A DNA stretch of 64,000 bases from Bos javanicus (GCF_032452875.1 NC_083869.1:82082501-82146500); one strand, 5' to 3'. Shown: positions 9,950-21,395, numbered from the stretch's first letter. The notes: generated by a model from the letters alone, not told the origin. Numbers and translations: made by a program.

Positions 9950-11891
9950 GGTGATAGACATGAAGGGAATAAAATAAAGCAAAGTCTTTAAGAGGACTAC
10001 ATTTTATTGGGTAAGAAGACAGTAAACACCCAAATGGTGTCAAATGGCAAAGGAGCTGTGAAGAACAGAAAGAATAAAGAGATACTTGAGAAAAGAATAT
10101 TTATTTTCCTAAAGTGACCAGAGATGTTAACTTCTAGCCAAACAGTTTAAATAAAACAGAGTATTTTTTTCCATTTCTTTAAAAAGAACTATCTAAATTG
10201 TAATTATGATTTTATAATTAATTTTATCTGACTTCTATGACTTCCAATATAAAATACATTTGCTAAAACAAAATGTGTTAATATAAATGGGATAATAATC
10301 TTCTGGAGGAAACTGTTACATGCCTTAATTGTCTTAGTAAGAATGAGTAGCATAAGCTATCTCTAGTGTTGACACCTTATCTAAATCTTCACTTTTTGAC
10401 ATAAATTCAAACACATATGATTTTTATGTCAAAAAGTGAAATTTTGAATTGTTGAAATTTTTAACAATTGTTGAAATTTCATAAAGTATTTATCTATGAA
10501 GCTCCAAAAAAATCAACATCATGTGATTAAGTAGTTTATATTTATTAAAATTGTCATGACTTATTAACAGTGTGTTTTCAGCTTGATCAAATTATTGGAA
10601 TAACATGTTTAGTGATTTACTCATCATTTATCATAGCCTTAGAAAATGCTATTGGCTATATATTTTGCAGCTGCCAATTAATATTTGTTACTATCATCTC
10701 GATCATGTCAGAATTCTTCCTTGCAACAGTTTTAGTTCTAAAATTGCCTAAAATGTTTGTCTTAATGTAAATTTCATATAACGTTGCTTTTTATTGTATC
10801 CATTCATTCACTGTTTGGTTTTATTCTGCATTCTTTCCAGAAAGGGTGATTTTTTTCAGTTTAATTTATTTCACTTTTTTATATTTTATATTTTGTTCTC
10901 TTATTTATGAAAATTACTCCACATAAATTTAGCCAATATCAGTTTTATTTTATGCTGATTTTGTGAAAATAAAAAATAGTAGATTTGCTTCTTGGAAAAT
11001 ATATGAGAAAATCACAATGTATCTTCTGAGATATTTTTAGTATTACATCGAGTAGATTTCTTTAGTATCATTTTATGTACCATGTATTTCTATGCTTATT
11101 TTGACAGATCAGAGTAGAACAATGAAGTGAAAATTGGTGGATAAAAGTGGAAAGTTAACAAGGAAAATGGACCTCTATCATTTTTCTGTTTGTAAAAATA
11201 GATTTTGTTCACATCTGTAAAATTATAATGTATAAAAATTTGAAATACTGATGTTATATGTACCAATTCCTTCCATCTTACTTGAATATGCAATTTTATA
11301 AAACCATTATTATAATAAGAAGAAAAGAATAGTTTCCTCCATTTTAATTAAATGTTTCTTAATTAAATCCAGTTTTTACTTTTTAAGGGAAGGAATTATG
11401 TTTACCCTCATATATTACACTTAATAGAGAACAAAATACAATACCTAGATAGGGGAGAGGCAAAATCTTTGTTGGCACAGGTCCCTCTCTAATAAATATG
11501 CTTCACACTTTTAATCAGCTAAACCTTCTCAAATTCTGGAATTTATCTCAATAATCACTGATATCTCTATACTAAATAATATGGTTTAAACAACTTGCAA
11601 GTTACTTGACAGTCACCTTAAATTTTGGATATTTTAATTCAGAGCTTTAATAAGCAAGTGTAAAACTCCAAATTCTATCTCTATAACAATGTGCAGTTAC
11701 TGAAATGTCTACATAAGTTAGTAAATACAAAATGGAAACAACGTATTGTGGAATGTATAGCGTTTTATTAACAAATGACGATAAAAGGAAAACAACAACA
11801 ACAAAAGGAGCCAATGATTATTACAGTGTACATGAAGTAAGATTATTTGTTTCAAAAGTGCAAAATGTTTCATATTTTTCTATGCTAGCTA
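9950..11891. other. AT-rich single-copy-like DNA
   Basis: No host exon is recognised. It contains the perfect hairpin at 10388-10440. Open stretches of 65-66 codons at 10570-10770 (plus) and 11096-11293 (minus) are low-complexity and show no protein-like motifs. Confidence 0.5.
10388..10440. repeat. perfect 18-bp inverted repeat (hairpin)
   Basis: Arms at 10388-10405 and 10423-10440 are exact reverse complements (first arm TTCACTTTTTGACATAAA) around a 17-nt loop. Two exact 14-bp direct copies of AATTGTTGAAATTT follow at 10447-10460 and 10466-10479. It is not part of any repeat family I recognise; function is unknown. Confidence 0.9.
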
Positions 11892-12088
11892 AGGTCTTCC
11901 CTGGTGGCTCAGTGGTAAAGATTCTGCCTGCCAATACAGGGGACACAGGTTCAATCCCTTGGATGAGGAAGTTCCCTTTGAGAAAATGGCAACCCACTCT
12001 AGTATTCTTGCCTAGGAAATCCCACTGACAGAGGAGCCTGGTGAGCTACAGTCCATGCGGTCCAAAAAAGTTGGATACGACTTGGCAA
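11892..12088 (+). mobile_element. Bov-tA SINE, first unit of a tandem cluster
   Basis: Complete head and body, from 'GGTCTTCCCTGGTGGCTCAG' to 'GTTGGATACGACTTGGCAA'. It is followed without a spacer by another tRNA-derived head. Confidence 0.88.
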
Positions 12089-12209
12089 TGGACTTCCCTG
12101 GTAGCTCAGCTGGTAAAGAATCTGCCTGCAATGCAGGAGACGCTGGTTTGATTCCTGGGTCAGAAAGATCCGCTGGAGATGGGATAGGCTACTCACTCCA
12201 GTATTCTTG
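12089..12209 (+). mobile_element. Bov-tA head unit, second of the tandem cluster
   Basis: Begins 'GGACTTCCCTGGTAGCTCAG' and includes a B-box-like 'GGTTTGATTCCTGGGTCAG', but breaks off at 'CACTCCAGTATTCTTGAG', where the third head starts. It therefore lacks the Bov-A 3' body. Confidence 0.85.
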
Positions 12210-12430
12210 AGCTTCCCTTGTGGCTGAGCAGGTAAAGGATTTGCCTGCACTGTGGGAGACCTAGGTTCAATCTCTGTGTTGGGAAGATCCCCTGGAGTAA
12301 GGGAATGGCTACCCACTCCAGTATTCTGACCTTGAGAATTTCAGGGATTGTATAGTCCATGGGGTTGCAAAGAGTTGGACAAGACTGAGTCACTTTAACT
12401 TGACTTGACTTAGCAACTAAAACAACAATG
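12210..12430 (+). mobile_element. Bov-tA SINE, third unit of the tandem cluster
   Basis: Complete head ('GCTTCCCTTGTGGCTGAG') and body, ending with 'GAGTTGGACAAGACTGAG' and an A/C-rich tail 'AACTAAAACAACAA'. With the preceding units this forms a head-body/head/head-body array. Confidence 0.88.
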
Positions 12431-12654
12431 TTAACTTGAGTAACAAGGGCAAAAAGAATGAAGAAGATAAGAGTCATAACAGTGATAACATTGGATGTGG
12501 TTTTGAAAATTATTGGAAAATACTTTTTGAATAAATTATTGGTAAGATAATTCTGTGTTTTTATTTGTAACAGTGAGCACAATATTATTTTGTAATTGAA
12601 TGAGAATTTTAAATATTCTTTACTATACATAAGGTTTGAATATTTTAGAAGAAT

Positions 12655-12850
12655 GCAATTAGCCCTCTGAATCAGTAGGTTCTGAAGATTCAACCAAACT
12701 CCTGTAGAGTACACACTTAGCTGTATCCATGGAGTCAGAATTGTGCTCATATAGAGGGCGAACAGTGATATGCCATTTTAAATATGGAACTTGAGCATCC
12801 ATGGATTTTGATAATCCAGAGTTTCTGGGAATCACTTCCTTTTGGATATT
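12655..12850 (+). mobile_element. MER2-like (Tigger-derived) DNA transposon relic
   Basis: The ends resemble the MER2 family: left 'TAGCCCTCTGAATCAGTAGG' and internal 'GGAACTTGAGCATCCATGG' then 'TTTTGATAATCCAGAG'. Much of the centre is missing. This is a non-autonomous cut-and-paste element long dead in mammals. A 66-codon minus-strand ORF across it is not meaningful. Confidence 0.65.
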
Positions 12851-12916
12851 GGATATCAAAACAACTGTCTATTAATTTCTAGCATAATTGTATAATCACA
12901 TATGCTATACATAATT

Positions 12917-12943
12917 CAAATATATATATTTAAATATATATTT
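12917..12943. repeat. AT-rich palindrome
   Basis: Alternating AT sequence centred on TTTAAA can fold on itself; it is likely a simple AT repeat in intergenic DNA. Confidence 0.6.
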
Positions 12944-13481
12944 TTGTATGTACATGAAATAAAAAAAAAATAGAGATCCACTAGGCCTTATAAATAATTT
13001 GCATCTCCCTATATACTCTTCCTTCATCCCATACTTTCCTACCTAAACAGTAGGCACTGTACCGAGTTTTTTATTTACTGTATAGTATATACATATACTT
13101 TTGATTTCTTAATTATTAATGAAGCAGCCTTGACTAACTCAATGAAACTAGGCCATGCCATGTGGGGCCACCCAAGGCAGATGGGTCATGGTGGAGAGGT
13201 GGATTGTGGTCCACTGGAGAGGAAATGGCAAACCATTTCAGTATTCTTGCCTTGAGAACCCCATGAACAGTATGAAAAGGCAAAAAGATAGGGCACTTAA
13301 AGATGAACTCGTCAGGTTGGTAGGTGCCCAATATGCTACTAGAGATGAGTGGAAAAATAACTTCAGAAAGAACGAAGGGATGGAGTCAAAGCAAAAACAA
13401 CACCCAGTTGTGGATAAGACTGGTGATAGAGGCAAGGTCTGATGCTGTAAAGAGCAATATCACATAGAAACCTGAAATGTT

Positions 13482-14802
13482 AGGTCCATGAAGCAAGGCA
13501 AATTGGAAGTGGTTAAATAGGAGATGGCAAGAGTAAAAGTCACCATTCCAGGAATCAGTGAACTAAAATAGACTGTAATAGGTGGATTTAACTCAGATGC
13601 CCATTATATCTACTAATGTGGGCAGGAATCCCTTAGAAGAAATGGAGTAGCCATCATGGTCAACAAAAGAGTCTGAAATGCAGTACTTGGATACAATCTC
13701 AAAAATGACAGAATGATCTCTGTTCATTCCAAGGCAAACCATTAAATATTATGGTAATCCAAGTCTATGCCCAAATCAGTAACTCTGAAGAAGCTGAAGT
13801 TGAACAGTTCTATGAAGAGCTACAAGATCTTTTAGAAATAACACCCACAGTAGATGTCCTTTTCATTATAGGGTACTGGATGCAAAAGTAGGAATTCAAG
13901 AAACACTTGGAGTAACAGGCAAATTTGGCCTTGGAGTACAAAATGAAACATGGTAAAAGCTAATTGAGTTTTGCCAAGAGAACACACTGGTCATAGCAAA
14001 CACCCTCTTCCAACAACACAAGAGAAGACTCTACACATGGACATCACCAGATGGCCAACACTGATCAGATTGATTATATCCTTTGCAGCCAAAGATGGAT
14101 AAGCTCTACACAGTCAGCAAAAAACATGACCAGGAGCTGACTGTGGCTTAGACCATGAACTCCTTATTGCCAAATTCAGACTGAAATTGAGGAAATTGGG
14201 GAAAATCACTAGACCATTCAGGTATGACCTAAGTCAAATTCCTTATGATTATACAGTGGAAGTGAGAAATAGATTTAGGGGACTAGATTTGATAGACACA
14301 ATGCCTGATGAATTGTGGACAGAGGTTCGTGACATTGTACAGGAGACAGGGATCAAGACCATCCCCAAGGAAAAGAAATGCAAGAAAGCAAAATGACTGT
14401 CTAAGGAGGCCTTACAAATAGTTGTGAAAAGAAGAGAAGAGAAAAGCAAAAGAGAAAAGGAAAGATACACCCATTTGAATGCAGAGTTCCAAAGAATAGC
14501 AAGGAGACATAAGAAAACCTTCCTCAGTGATCGGTGCAAAGAAAGAGAGGAAAAACAATAGAATGGGAAAGACTAGAGATCTCTTCAAGAAAATTAGAGA
14601 TACCAAGGGAACATTTCCTGCAAAGATGGGCTCAATAAAGGAAATAAATGGTATGGACCTAACAGAAGCAGAAGATATTAAGAAGAGGTGGCAAGAATAC
14701 ACAGAACTATACAAAAAAGAACTACACGACCCAGATATTCACGATGGTGTGATCACTCACCTAAAGCCAGACATCCTAGAATGTGAAGTCAAGAGCGCCT
14801 AA
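13482..14802 (+). pseudogene. BovB endonuclease-to-RT linker region, decayed
   Basis: Fragments in shifting frames encode the BovB N-terminal endonuclease and the following linker. Recognisable open pieces are at 14187-14396 (VGKIT-like start, PFRYDLSQIPYDYTVEVRNR, ELWTEVRDIVQETGIKTIPK) and 14527-14802 (GKTRDLFKKIRDTKGTF, EDIKKRWQEYTELYKKEL). Intact homologues nick target DNA to prime reverse transcription. The endonuclease part before 14187 has no long open frame. Confidence 0.8.
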
Positions 14803-15062
14803 GGAAGCATCATCACGAACAAAAGTAGTGGAGGAGAGGGAATCCCAGTTGAGCTACTTCAAATCCTCAAAGAAATGCTATGAAAGTGCTGCACTCCATA
14901 TGTCAACAAATTTGGAAAGCTCAGCAGTGGCCACAGGACTGGAAAAGTCAGTTTTCATTCCAATCCCAAGGAATGTTCAAATTACCACACCATTGCACTT
15001 ATCTCACATGCTAGAAAAGTAGTGCTCAGTGTTCTCCAAGCCAGGCTTCAGCAATACGTGAA

Positions 15063-16037
15063 CCGTGAACTTCCAAATGTTCAAGCTGGTTTTAGAAAAG
15101 GCAAAGGAACCAGAGATTAAATTGCCAACATCCACTGGATCATCGAAAAAGTAAGAGAGTTCCAGAAAAATATCTATTTCTGCTTTATTGAATATGCCAA
15201 AGCCTTTGACTTTGTGCATCACAATAAACTCTGGAAAATTCTTCAAGAGATGGGAATACCAGAACACATGACCTGCTTGAGAAACCTGTATGCAGGTCAG
15301 GAAGCAACAGTTAATACTGGCCATGGTACAACAGACTGGTTCCAAATAGGAAAAGGAGTACATCAAGGCTGTATATTGTCACCCTGCTTATTTAACTTAT
15401 TTGCATAGTACATCATGAGAAACGCTGGGCTGGATGAAGCACAAGCTGGAATCAAGATTGCCAGGAGAAATATCAATAACCTCAGATATGCAGATGACAC
15501 CACCCTTATTGCAGAAAGTGAAGAGGAACTAAAGAGCCTCTTGAGGAAAGTGAAAGAGGAGAGTGAAAAAGTTGGCTTAAAACTCGACATTCAGAAAACT
15601 AAGATCATGGCATACGGTCCCACCACTTCATGGGAAATAGGTGGGGAAACAGTGTCAGACTTTATTTTGGGGGCTCCAAAATCACTGCAGATGGTGATTG
15701 TAGCTATGAAATTAAAAGACGCTTACCCCTTGGAAGGAAAGTTATGACCAACAGATATAGCGTATTAAAAAGCAGAGACATTACTTTGCCAACAAAGGTC
15801 CGTCTAGTTAAGGCTATGGTTTTTCCAGTGGTCATGTATGCATGTGAGAGTTGGACTATAAAGAAACCTGAAGAATTGATACTTTTGCACTGTTGGAGAA
15901 GACTCTTGAGAGTCCCCTGGACTGCAAGGAGATCCAACCAGTCCACCCTAAAAGAGATCAGTCCTGAGTGTTCATTGGAAGGACTGATACTGAAGCTGAA
16001 ACTCCAATACTTTGGCCACCCTAATGTGAAATTCTGA
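15063..16037 (+). pseudogene. BovB reverse-transcriptase and C-terminal region, decayed
   Basis: 15214-15408 and 15415-15747 share one frame and are separated by a single TAG codon at 15406-15408, where relatives encode Glu. The first piece carries QGCILSPCLFNL; the second carries the catalytic LRYADDTTLI block. Homology moves to another frame at 15630-16037 (VMTNRYSVLKSRDITLPTKV, RLLRVPWTARRSNQS). Apart from this stop the palm domain is well preserved. Confidence 0.85.
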
Positions 16038-16271
16038 CTCATTTGAAAAGACCCAAATGCTGAGAAAGATTGAGGGCTGGAGGAGAAGGGGACTACAGAG
16101 AATGAGATGGTTTGATGGCATACCCACCCGATGCACATGGGTTTCTGTAGGCTCCAGGAGTTGGTGATGGACAGGGAGGCCTAGCGTGCTGTGGTTCATG
16201 GGGTCACAAAGAGTCGGACAGGACTGAGTGACTGAACTGAACTGAACTGAAATAATATTTTGAATGCATAT

Positions 16272-16440
16272 CACTCACTGGACTTCCTTGGTGATTCAGT
16301 AGTTAAGACTTCACCTTACAATGCAGGAGGTGCATGTTTCATCCCTGGTTGGGGAACAAGACCCTGCCTGCTTTGGGGCCAAAATCAAAATATAAAGCAG
16401 AAGCAATATTGTAACAAATTCAATAAAGACTTTAAAAATT
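16272..16440 (+). mobile_element. CHR-like tRNA-derived SINE
   Basis: Head 'GGACTTCCTTGGTGATTCAG', B-box-like 'TGTTTCATCCCTGGTTGGGG', then a distinct tail phrase 'AATATTGTAACAAATTC' and 'AATAAAGACTTT'. The body differs from Bov-tA. The subfamily is uncertain. Confidence 0.7.
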
Positions 16441-16454
16441 GTTCACTTCAAAAA

Positions 16455-17024
16455 ATCTTTTTTTAAATTTTATTTTTAAAGTTTACAATATTGTATTAGT
16501 TTTGCCAAATATTGAAATGAATCCACCACAGGTATACCTGTGTTCCCCATCCTGAACCCTCCTCCCTCCTCCCTCCCCATACCCTCCCTCTGGGTCGTCC
16601 CAGTGCACCAGTCCCAAGCATCCAGTATCGTGGGTCGTTTCATACCATGTTTGACTGCTATTTTCCCAAATCTCCCCACCCTCTCCCTCTCCCACAGACT
16701 CCATAAGCACTCTGTATAATAGGTTCCAGTTTCATCCATCTCATTAGAACTGATTCAAATGTATTCTTTTTAATGGCTGAGTAATACTCCATTGTGTATA
16801 TGTACCAAATCTTTTTTAAAAAGCATGTCATGTGTGTTTCTTCCATTGTAAAATATATATCTTAATTTTGCTCATTTTAATTCAAATTTTTTAGTTCTTT
16901 TACTTTTTATACTAAATCTTTGTTCCATTGTGACTTTCACCTCTAATTTGAAAATCATATTTATATTTCAAATTTTAATATGTTTTATCCTGATATCTTC
17001 TGTTTAAATAAAGCTTTAATTTTA
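16455..17024 (-). mobile_element. L1 3' region, antisense, internally shrunken (segment 1)
   Basis: Begins with the bovine L1 3' end phrase 'TTTACAATATTGTATTAG' and carries the ORF2 C-terminal coding part (YIYTMEYYSAIKKN). Compared with the full-length copy at 22.4-30.5 kb it skips about 130 bp between 'GACTCCATAAG' and 'CACTCTGTATAATAGG', then shrinks further. The 100-bp block 16708-16807 is identical to 17277-17376, and the 65-bp block 16960-17024 is identical to 17676-17740. Confidence 0.75.
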
Positions 17025-17029
17025 CTGCT

Positions 17030-18480
17030 ATTCTATCAAAATGAATCTATACATGTGTTCCCCATCAAGAGTCTCCAGCATCATGCATCGAACCTGGACT
17101 GGCAACTCGTTTCCTACATGATATTTTACATGTTTCATTGCCATGAGTCCATAAGACTGTTCTATACATCAGTGTCTCTTTTGCTGTCTCGTACACAGGG
17201 TTATTGTTACCATCTTTCTAAATTCCATATATATGCGTTAGTATACTGTATTGGTGTTTTTCTTTCTGGCTTACTTCACTCTGTATAATAGGTTCCAGTT
17301 TCATCCATCTCATTAGAACTGATTCAAATGTATTCTTTTTAATGGCTGAGTAATACTCCATTGTGTATATGTACCACAATCCATTCATCTGCTGATGGAA
17401 AAATTTTAAAAAGTGCTGCATGAACATCATGTGTCTCTTTCCAAAGCAGTATATCATAAGGCAGTTCTATTGCCATTTTTTAAGGAATTCCAAATTTTTC
17501 TTAGTTCTTTACTAGTTTGCATTTATACAGCATTTATTATTTGTAGACTTTTGGAAGCCATTCTAACTGGTTTGAAAACCTCATAGTGGTTTTGATTTGC
17601 ATTTCTCTGATAATGAGTGATGTTGAGCATCTTTTCATGTGTCCATCTGTATGAGAAATGTCTATTTAGTTCTATTTTATATTTCAAATTTTAATATGTT
17701 TTATCCTGATATCTTCTGTTTAAATAAAGCTTTAATTTTAATATAGTAAAATTTATCCATATTTTATATACGTTTAGATCTTTAATCCATTTTGAGTTTA
17801 GCAGGTTCATTCTTTTATCAGATTTCTTTAAGACAATCCATTGTATAACCATATGTGTGGATTTATCACCATTGATCAACTGTCCCAGTACCATACTGTC
17901 TTGATAACTCTCCTGATCAGGCCTTTCCATAAGATCTTTCTATAGGTTTTTTGTATTTCCCAAATCTAAAGAATACCCATTGAATCTATAAACTTCTGAT
18001 TCTTCCAATCCATGAACCTCCATCTATTAGATGTTTTATAGTTTTCATATATATAATAGGTATTTTATTCTAATGGTGAATAATTGTTTCCTTAATATCA
18101 AATTTCTGCCTGCAACTTTACCATCAGTAATTAAGGATCATGTCATCTGCAAATAGTGAGAGTTTTATGGGCTAGCTGTAGTTGAATAGTAATCTGCCTG
18201 CAATACACCAGAGGACCACAGTTGAGGTATGTTCCTGGGTTGGATGTTGAATTTTGTCCTATTGAGAGGGGCACCCCATCCCTCCCACTTGTCATGGTGT
18301 ATGATCTCCCATCTATGTTCATCAGTGATATTGAATCTTTGTCCCTCATAGAATGAGTCACTGGAAGAGTTTGAGTTGGCAGCTGTGAACACACAGTGAT
18401 CTGTTATTTTCTATTTCTTCCTGGTCCACTAAGAATTTAGTCCATTTTAACAATCCAGTAAACATCACCATAGTGTCAGA
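17030..18480 (-). mobile_element. L1 ORF2 region, antisense, patchwork of short retained blocks (segment 2)
   Basis: Follows bovine L1 from its 3' end through ORF2 to the reverse transcriptase region, but with many deletions between well-preserved short blocks. Examples are 'GATTCTTCCAATCCATGAAC', 'ATCATGTCATCTGCAAA', 'ATGGTGTATGATCT' and 'TTTCTATTTCTTCCTGGTCC', spread over about 1.45 kb instead of about 2.9 kb. The ORF2 end (...YSILTHIYGI, stop TAG at 17218-17220) is retained. Confidence 0.75.
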
Positions 18481-20040
18481 AAACTTGCTCATGGCTCCTA
18501 TATTTTCTTCCAAAACTTTTAAGGTTTTTGTTTTTCAAATTTAAGTTCTAAACCCATCTGGAATTGATATATATGCATTGACTATAATAGGCAATAGGCA
18601 AAGAATTGTTTTAGCATCATTTAGTGGATATCAGGAAGTTATCAGTCTTTTCTGATAGCTTAGTTGATGAAGAATCTGCCTGCAATACCAGAGACCACAG
18701 TTGGATTCCTGGGTTGGGAAAACCCCTGGAGAAGGGAAAGGCTACCCACTCCAGTATTCTCGCCTGGAGAATTCCATATAGTCTATGGGGTCACAAAGAG
18801 TTGGACACAACTGAGCGACATTTACAATCTTTATCTGCTGATTTAATTTAGTCAAACAATCCAGTAAAATCATATCCTAGTTTTTTCCTATTACATCTGA
18901 TTGGTTAATTTTTCTATTTCAGTACCACACTTTTATTTATTATAACTTCATATGAAGAGCCCTCAAATTGCTTTCTGAAAGCCTTTAAGCTATTTTGGAA
19001 ACTAGTCTTTCACATATAACTATGAAAATTAGTTTGCCCAAGTTTCATAATCAACCTGTCAGATAATTATTAAATTTTAATTGCAACTTTTGCTCAATTT
19101 GAAAAGAATTGCTGTATATACAGAGCTAAAATTTTTCCCCCGAGACTATGGATTAAGTTTCTCATTTTTAATGATATAAGTATCTTTAATGTTTAACAAT
19201 ATTTTAGTAGTTATATTACTATTTGCTATTTATATTAATAGCTTTTTTATTCTTGAATTTATTTATACCTGTTTAATAATATCTATAGTTGTTTTTAAAT
19301 GGTTTACATTAAGATGCAATTTTTTAGCTAGTAAATCATTAGCATACATATATCCTTTGAATTTTCTTTTAGAATGTTGGCTTTATTTCTTCCTTTCTAT
19401 GATCCTTTGCTTTATTTTCCTTGTCGTAGTCCTTTGGCTAGGACGTGAGTACAATGTAGAATGAAATGTATTATACAGTTACCTATGTCATATTCCCTGT
19501 TTTAAATGAATTATTCCCATTCTCAAAAATGTTGTTTTGTATTGGTTTTTAGTAGATACTATTTATTACATTGATAAAGATTTACTTAACTATCATAAAA
19601 TATGTTGAATTTTATCAAATAATATCTGCATATCTATGAAATAGTCCTATTTTTTCCTCTGAGACTATTAATGTAATAAGTGTATTTTTATACATTTCTT
19701 ATGTGATATAACTCTTGAATTTCTTTTTATAATATTAATTTAATTGGGATATTTTTAATATTTTTAAATATTAAAAAATTATTTTGAAAATATTTCTGTG
19801 TTCTGACTGTTAATATTTTAAGGATCATGAAGTTTGCATTTATTATTATGACTGAGGTAAGTTGCAGATTTACTTTAATAACAACAAAAATATCTGAACT
19901 CATGATGTGTTTTTTTTTTTTTTATAATATCATGAACCAACAACTGTCCTTCTTAAATTCAGTAAATTGTTTCTTCCTCACAAGTGTTATTATATTGGCC
20001 TTCACTTTGTTAGTCGTATCTTTTTTCTCCTATTTATAAT
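18480..20040 (-). mobile_element. probable ancient L1, antisense, strongly diverged
   Basis: AT-rich DNA with loose resemblance to the antisense ORF2 of old mammalian L1s, for example 'TTTAAGTTCTAAACCCATC' at the left and 'TGTTGAATTTTATCAAATAA' near 19600. A Bov-tA interrupts it at 18648-18822. Limits are uncertain and no coding block survives; 70-91 codon ORFs here are low-complexity hydrophobic runs. Confidence 0.4.
18648..18822 (+). mobile_element. Bov-tA SINE
   Basis: Head 'TTTCTGATAGCTTAGTTGATG' is diverged. The B-box region 'GGATTCCTGGGTTGGG' and body 'CACTCCAGTATTCTCGCCTG' to 'GGACACAACTGAGCGAC' are clear. Its unusual phrase ACCAGAGACCACAGTTG recurs in altered form near 18205 inside the L1 patchwork. 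Confidence 0.88.
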
Positions 20041-21194
20041 GGATGCTTTGAATCCTAATAATCTTATCCAAGGTGAAACCTAGCCTCCCTAATATGGCAT
20101 GATCAACAAACAGAAATTTTATACTTTCCAGTCCATCATTCTGAACAGTGATGAAAGCATAAAACCCTGAATTTAAGATTAATCCTGTAGGACACCAGTT
20201 GTTTTATCCCCTGTCTCCAGACTAACCCCTGTTTATTGCTTTCTGATTACAATTTAGTCAGTTGCCTGCTGACATAATAGCTATATAAGCTAAACTATAT
20301 TTTCCAAGTACATTGATAAGGATATTAAGCTCAATATACTATGCACTAAGGACTCAAAAACCTCACTAATGCTACATTAATGTTAGTACATCACAGTGGT
20401 ATTTATGAATACCCCAAATCCCTTGGAGTTATACTTGGCAGTAGCTCAAGGTATAATAATAAGGAAGTCACCAACCATCTGTCAGTACAGCTGGGTGAAG
20501 GTAACAAGTTCATAACAGTGAGAAAACAAATTTAAAGCAATGGGTGATCATTGGTGACATTTCAGGAAAGAGTTTGGTTATAATGTACCATTTCAAAAAA
20601 TCTAAACGCTTGCTCTGCAATACCCCAATATACTCATTTTTCTCTGTTGCCAGTTAACGATCTCAGTGAGTAATTTCAGCCAACTGTTTCTGATGTGCTT
20701 ACCTTTCCAAAGGCAAAAAAGCAATCTTGATATTTAGTTAAGTATTTTAGTTGTCTCATAAGAATTCATAAGTAAAGAATTTCTTAGTATGTGTACATAG
20801 AGTAATAATTGACAAACCAATATAATATTGCCTCCCTGATTATTGATTTCCAAATTAAATAAGTCGGTACTGATTAAAATGACAAGCAAAGAGTCTAGGA
20901 ATAAACTGTGAATTTTCCCAGATGTTCACCAATAGATCTTTCATACCTCTATATCACTCAATAAATATGTTGAAACCTTTTATTTTTCATATGCTAAAAT
21001 AATCATAATCCCTAATTATATTAGAGCCCATTGTAGGAAACAGAAAGTATTAGTACGAAAAGACATAATGAAAGGAATGTATTTCTCAGAAATCATCAGA
21101 ACTATAGGAATTTAAGTTATCCCTGAATATTAAGTTCAAGGGAAAAAAATCATGGTTACAAGTGAAAGGTCAGGAATATGCCTCTGTTCTCTCT
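20041..21194. other. no recognised gene or repeat
   Basis: Less AT-rich than its neighbours (20100-20280) but interrupted by stops in all frames. It could be part of an unidentified old repeat or a decayed retrocopy. No poly(A) tract, splice-bounded open frame or TSD was found. Confidence 0.4.
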
Positions 21195-21395
21195 GTGCTG
21201 TGCTTAGTTGTTCAGTCATGTCTGCTTCTTTGCGACCCCATGGGCTGCAGACTGCCGGGCCCCTCTGTCCATGGGGATTCTCCAGGCCATAAAACTGGAG
21301 TGGGTAGCCTTTCCCTTCTCCAGGGGATCTTCCCAACCCAGGGATCGAACCCAGGTCTCCCACATTGCAGGCAGATTCTTTACCAACTGAGGCAC
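21195..21395 (-). mobile_element. Bov-tA SINE, antisense, complete
   Basis: Runs from the reversed 3' end 'GTTGTTCAGTCATGTCTGC' through 'GGGATCTTCCCAACCCAGGG' to the reversed head 'CTTTACCAACTGAGGCAC'. It is joined directly at its head to a partial Bov-tA in the opposite orientation. Confidence 0.9.

Larger units (their letters stand above)
13122..16252 (+). mobile_element. BovB LINE, about 3.1 kb, endonuclease and RT regions present, dead
   Basis: Plus-strand BovB from 'GCCTTGACTAACTCAATG' through an apurinic-type endonuclease region, the reverse transcriptase and the 3' UTR to the (GAACT)n tail at 16236-16252. It lacks the longer 5' region present in the copy at 55082-56100. Frameshifts and stops break the ORF throughout, so it cannot encode a working protein. 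Its right end is close to a CHR-like SINE. Confidence 0.95.

Noticed and set aside
11892..12430. tRNA genes (A-box and B-box present)
   Set aside because: The tRNA-like heads are joined to Bov-A bodies, lack a proper cloverleaf and occur in all Bov-tA copies, so they are SINE promoters.
12193..12750. 185-codon minus-strand ORF
   Set aside because: It crosses the third and part of the second Bov-tA units, AT-rich DNA and part of the MER2-like relic; composition is not protein-like.
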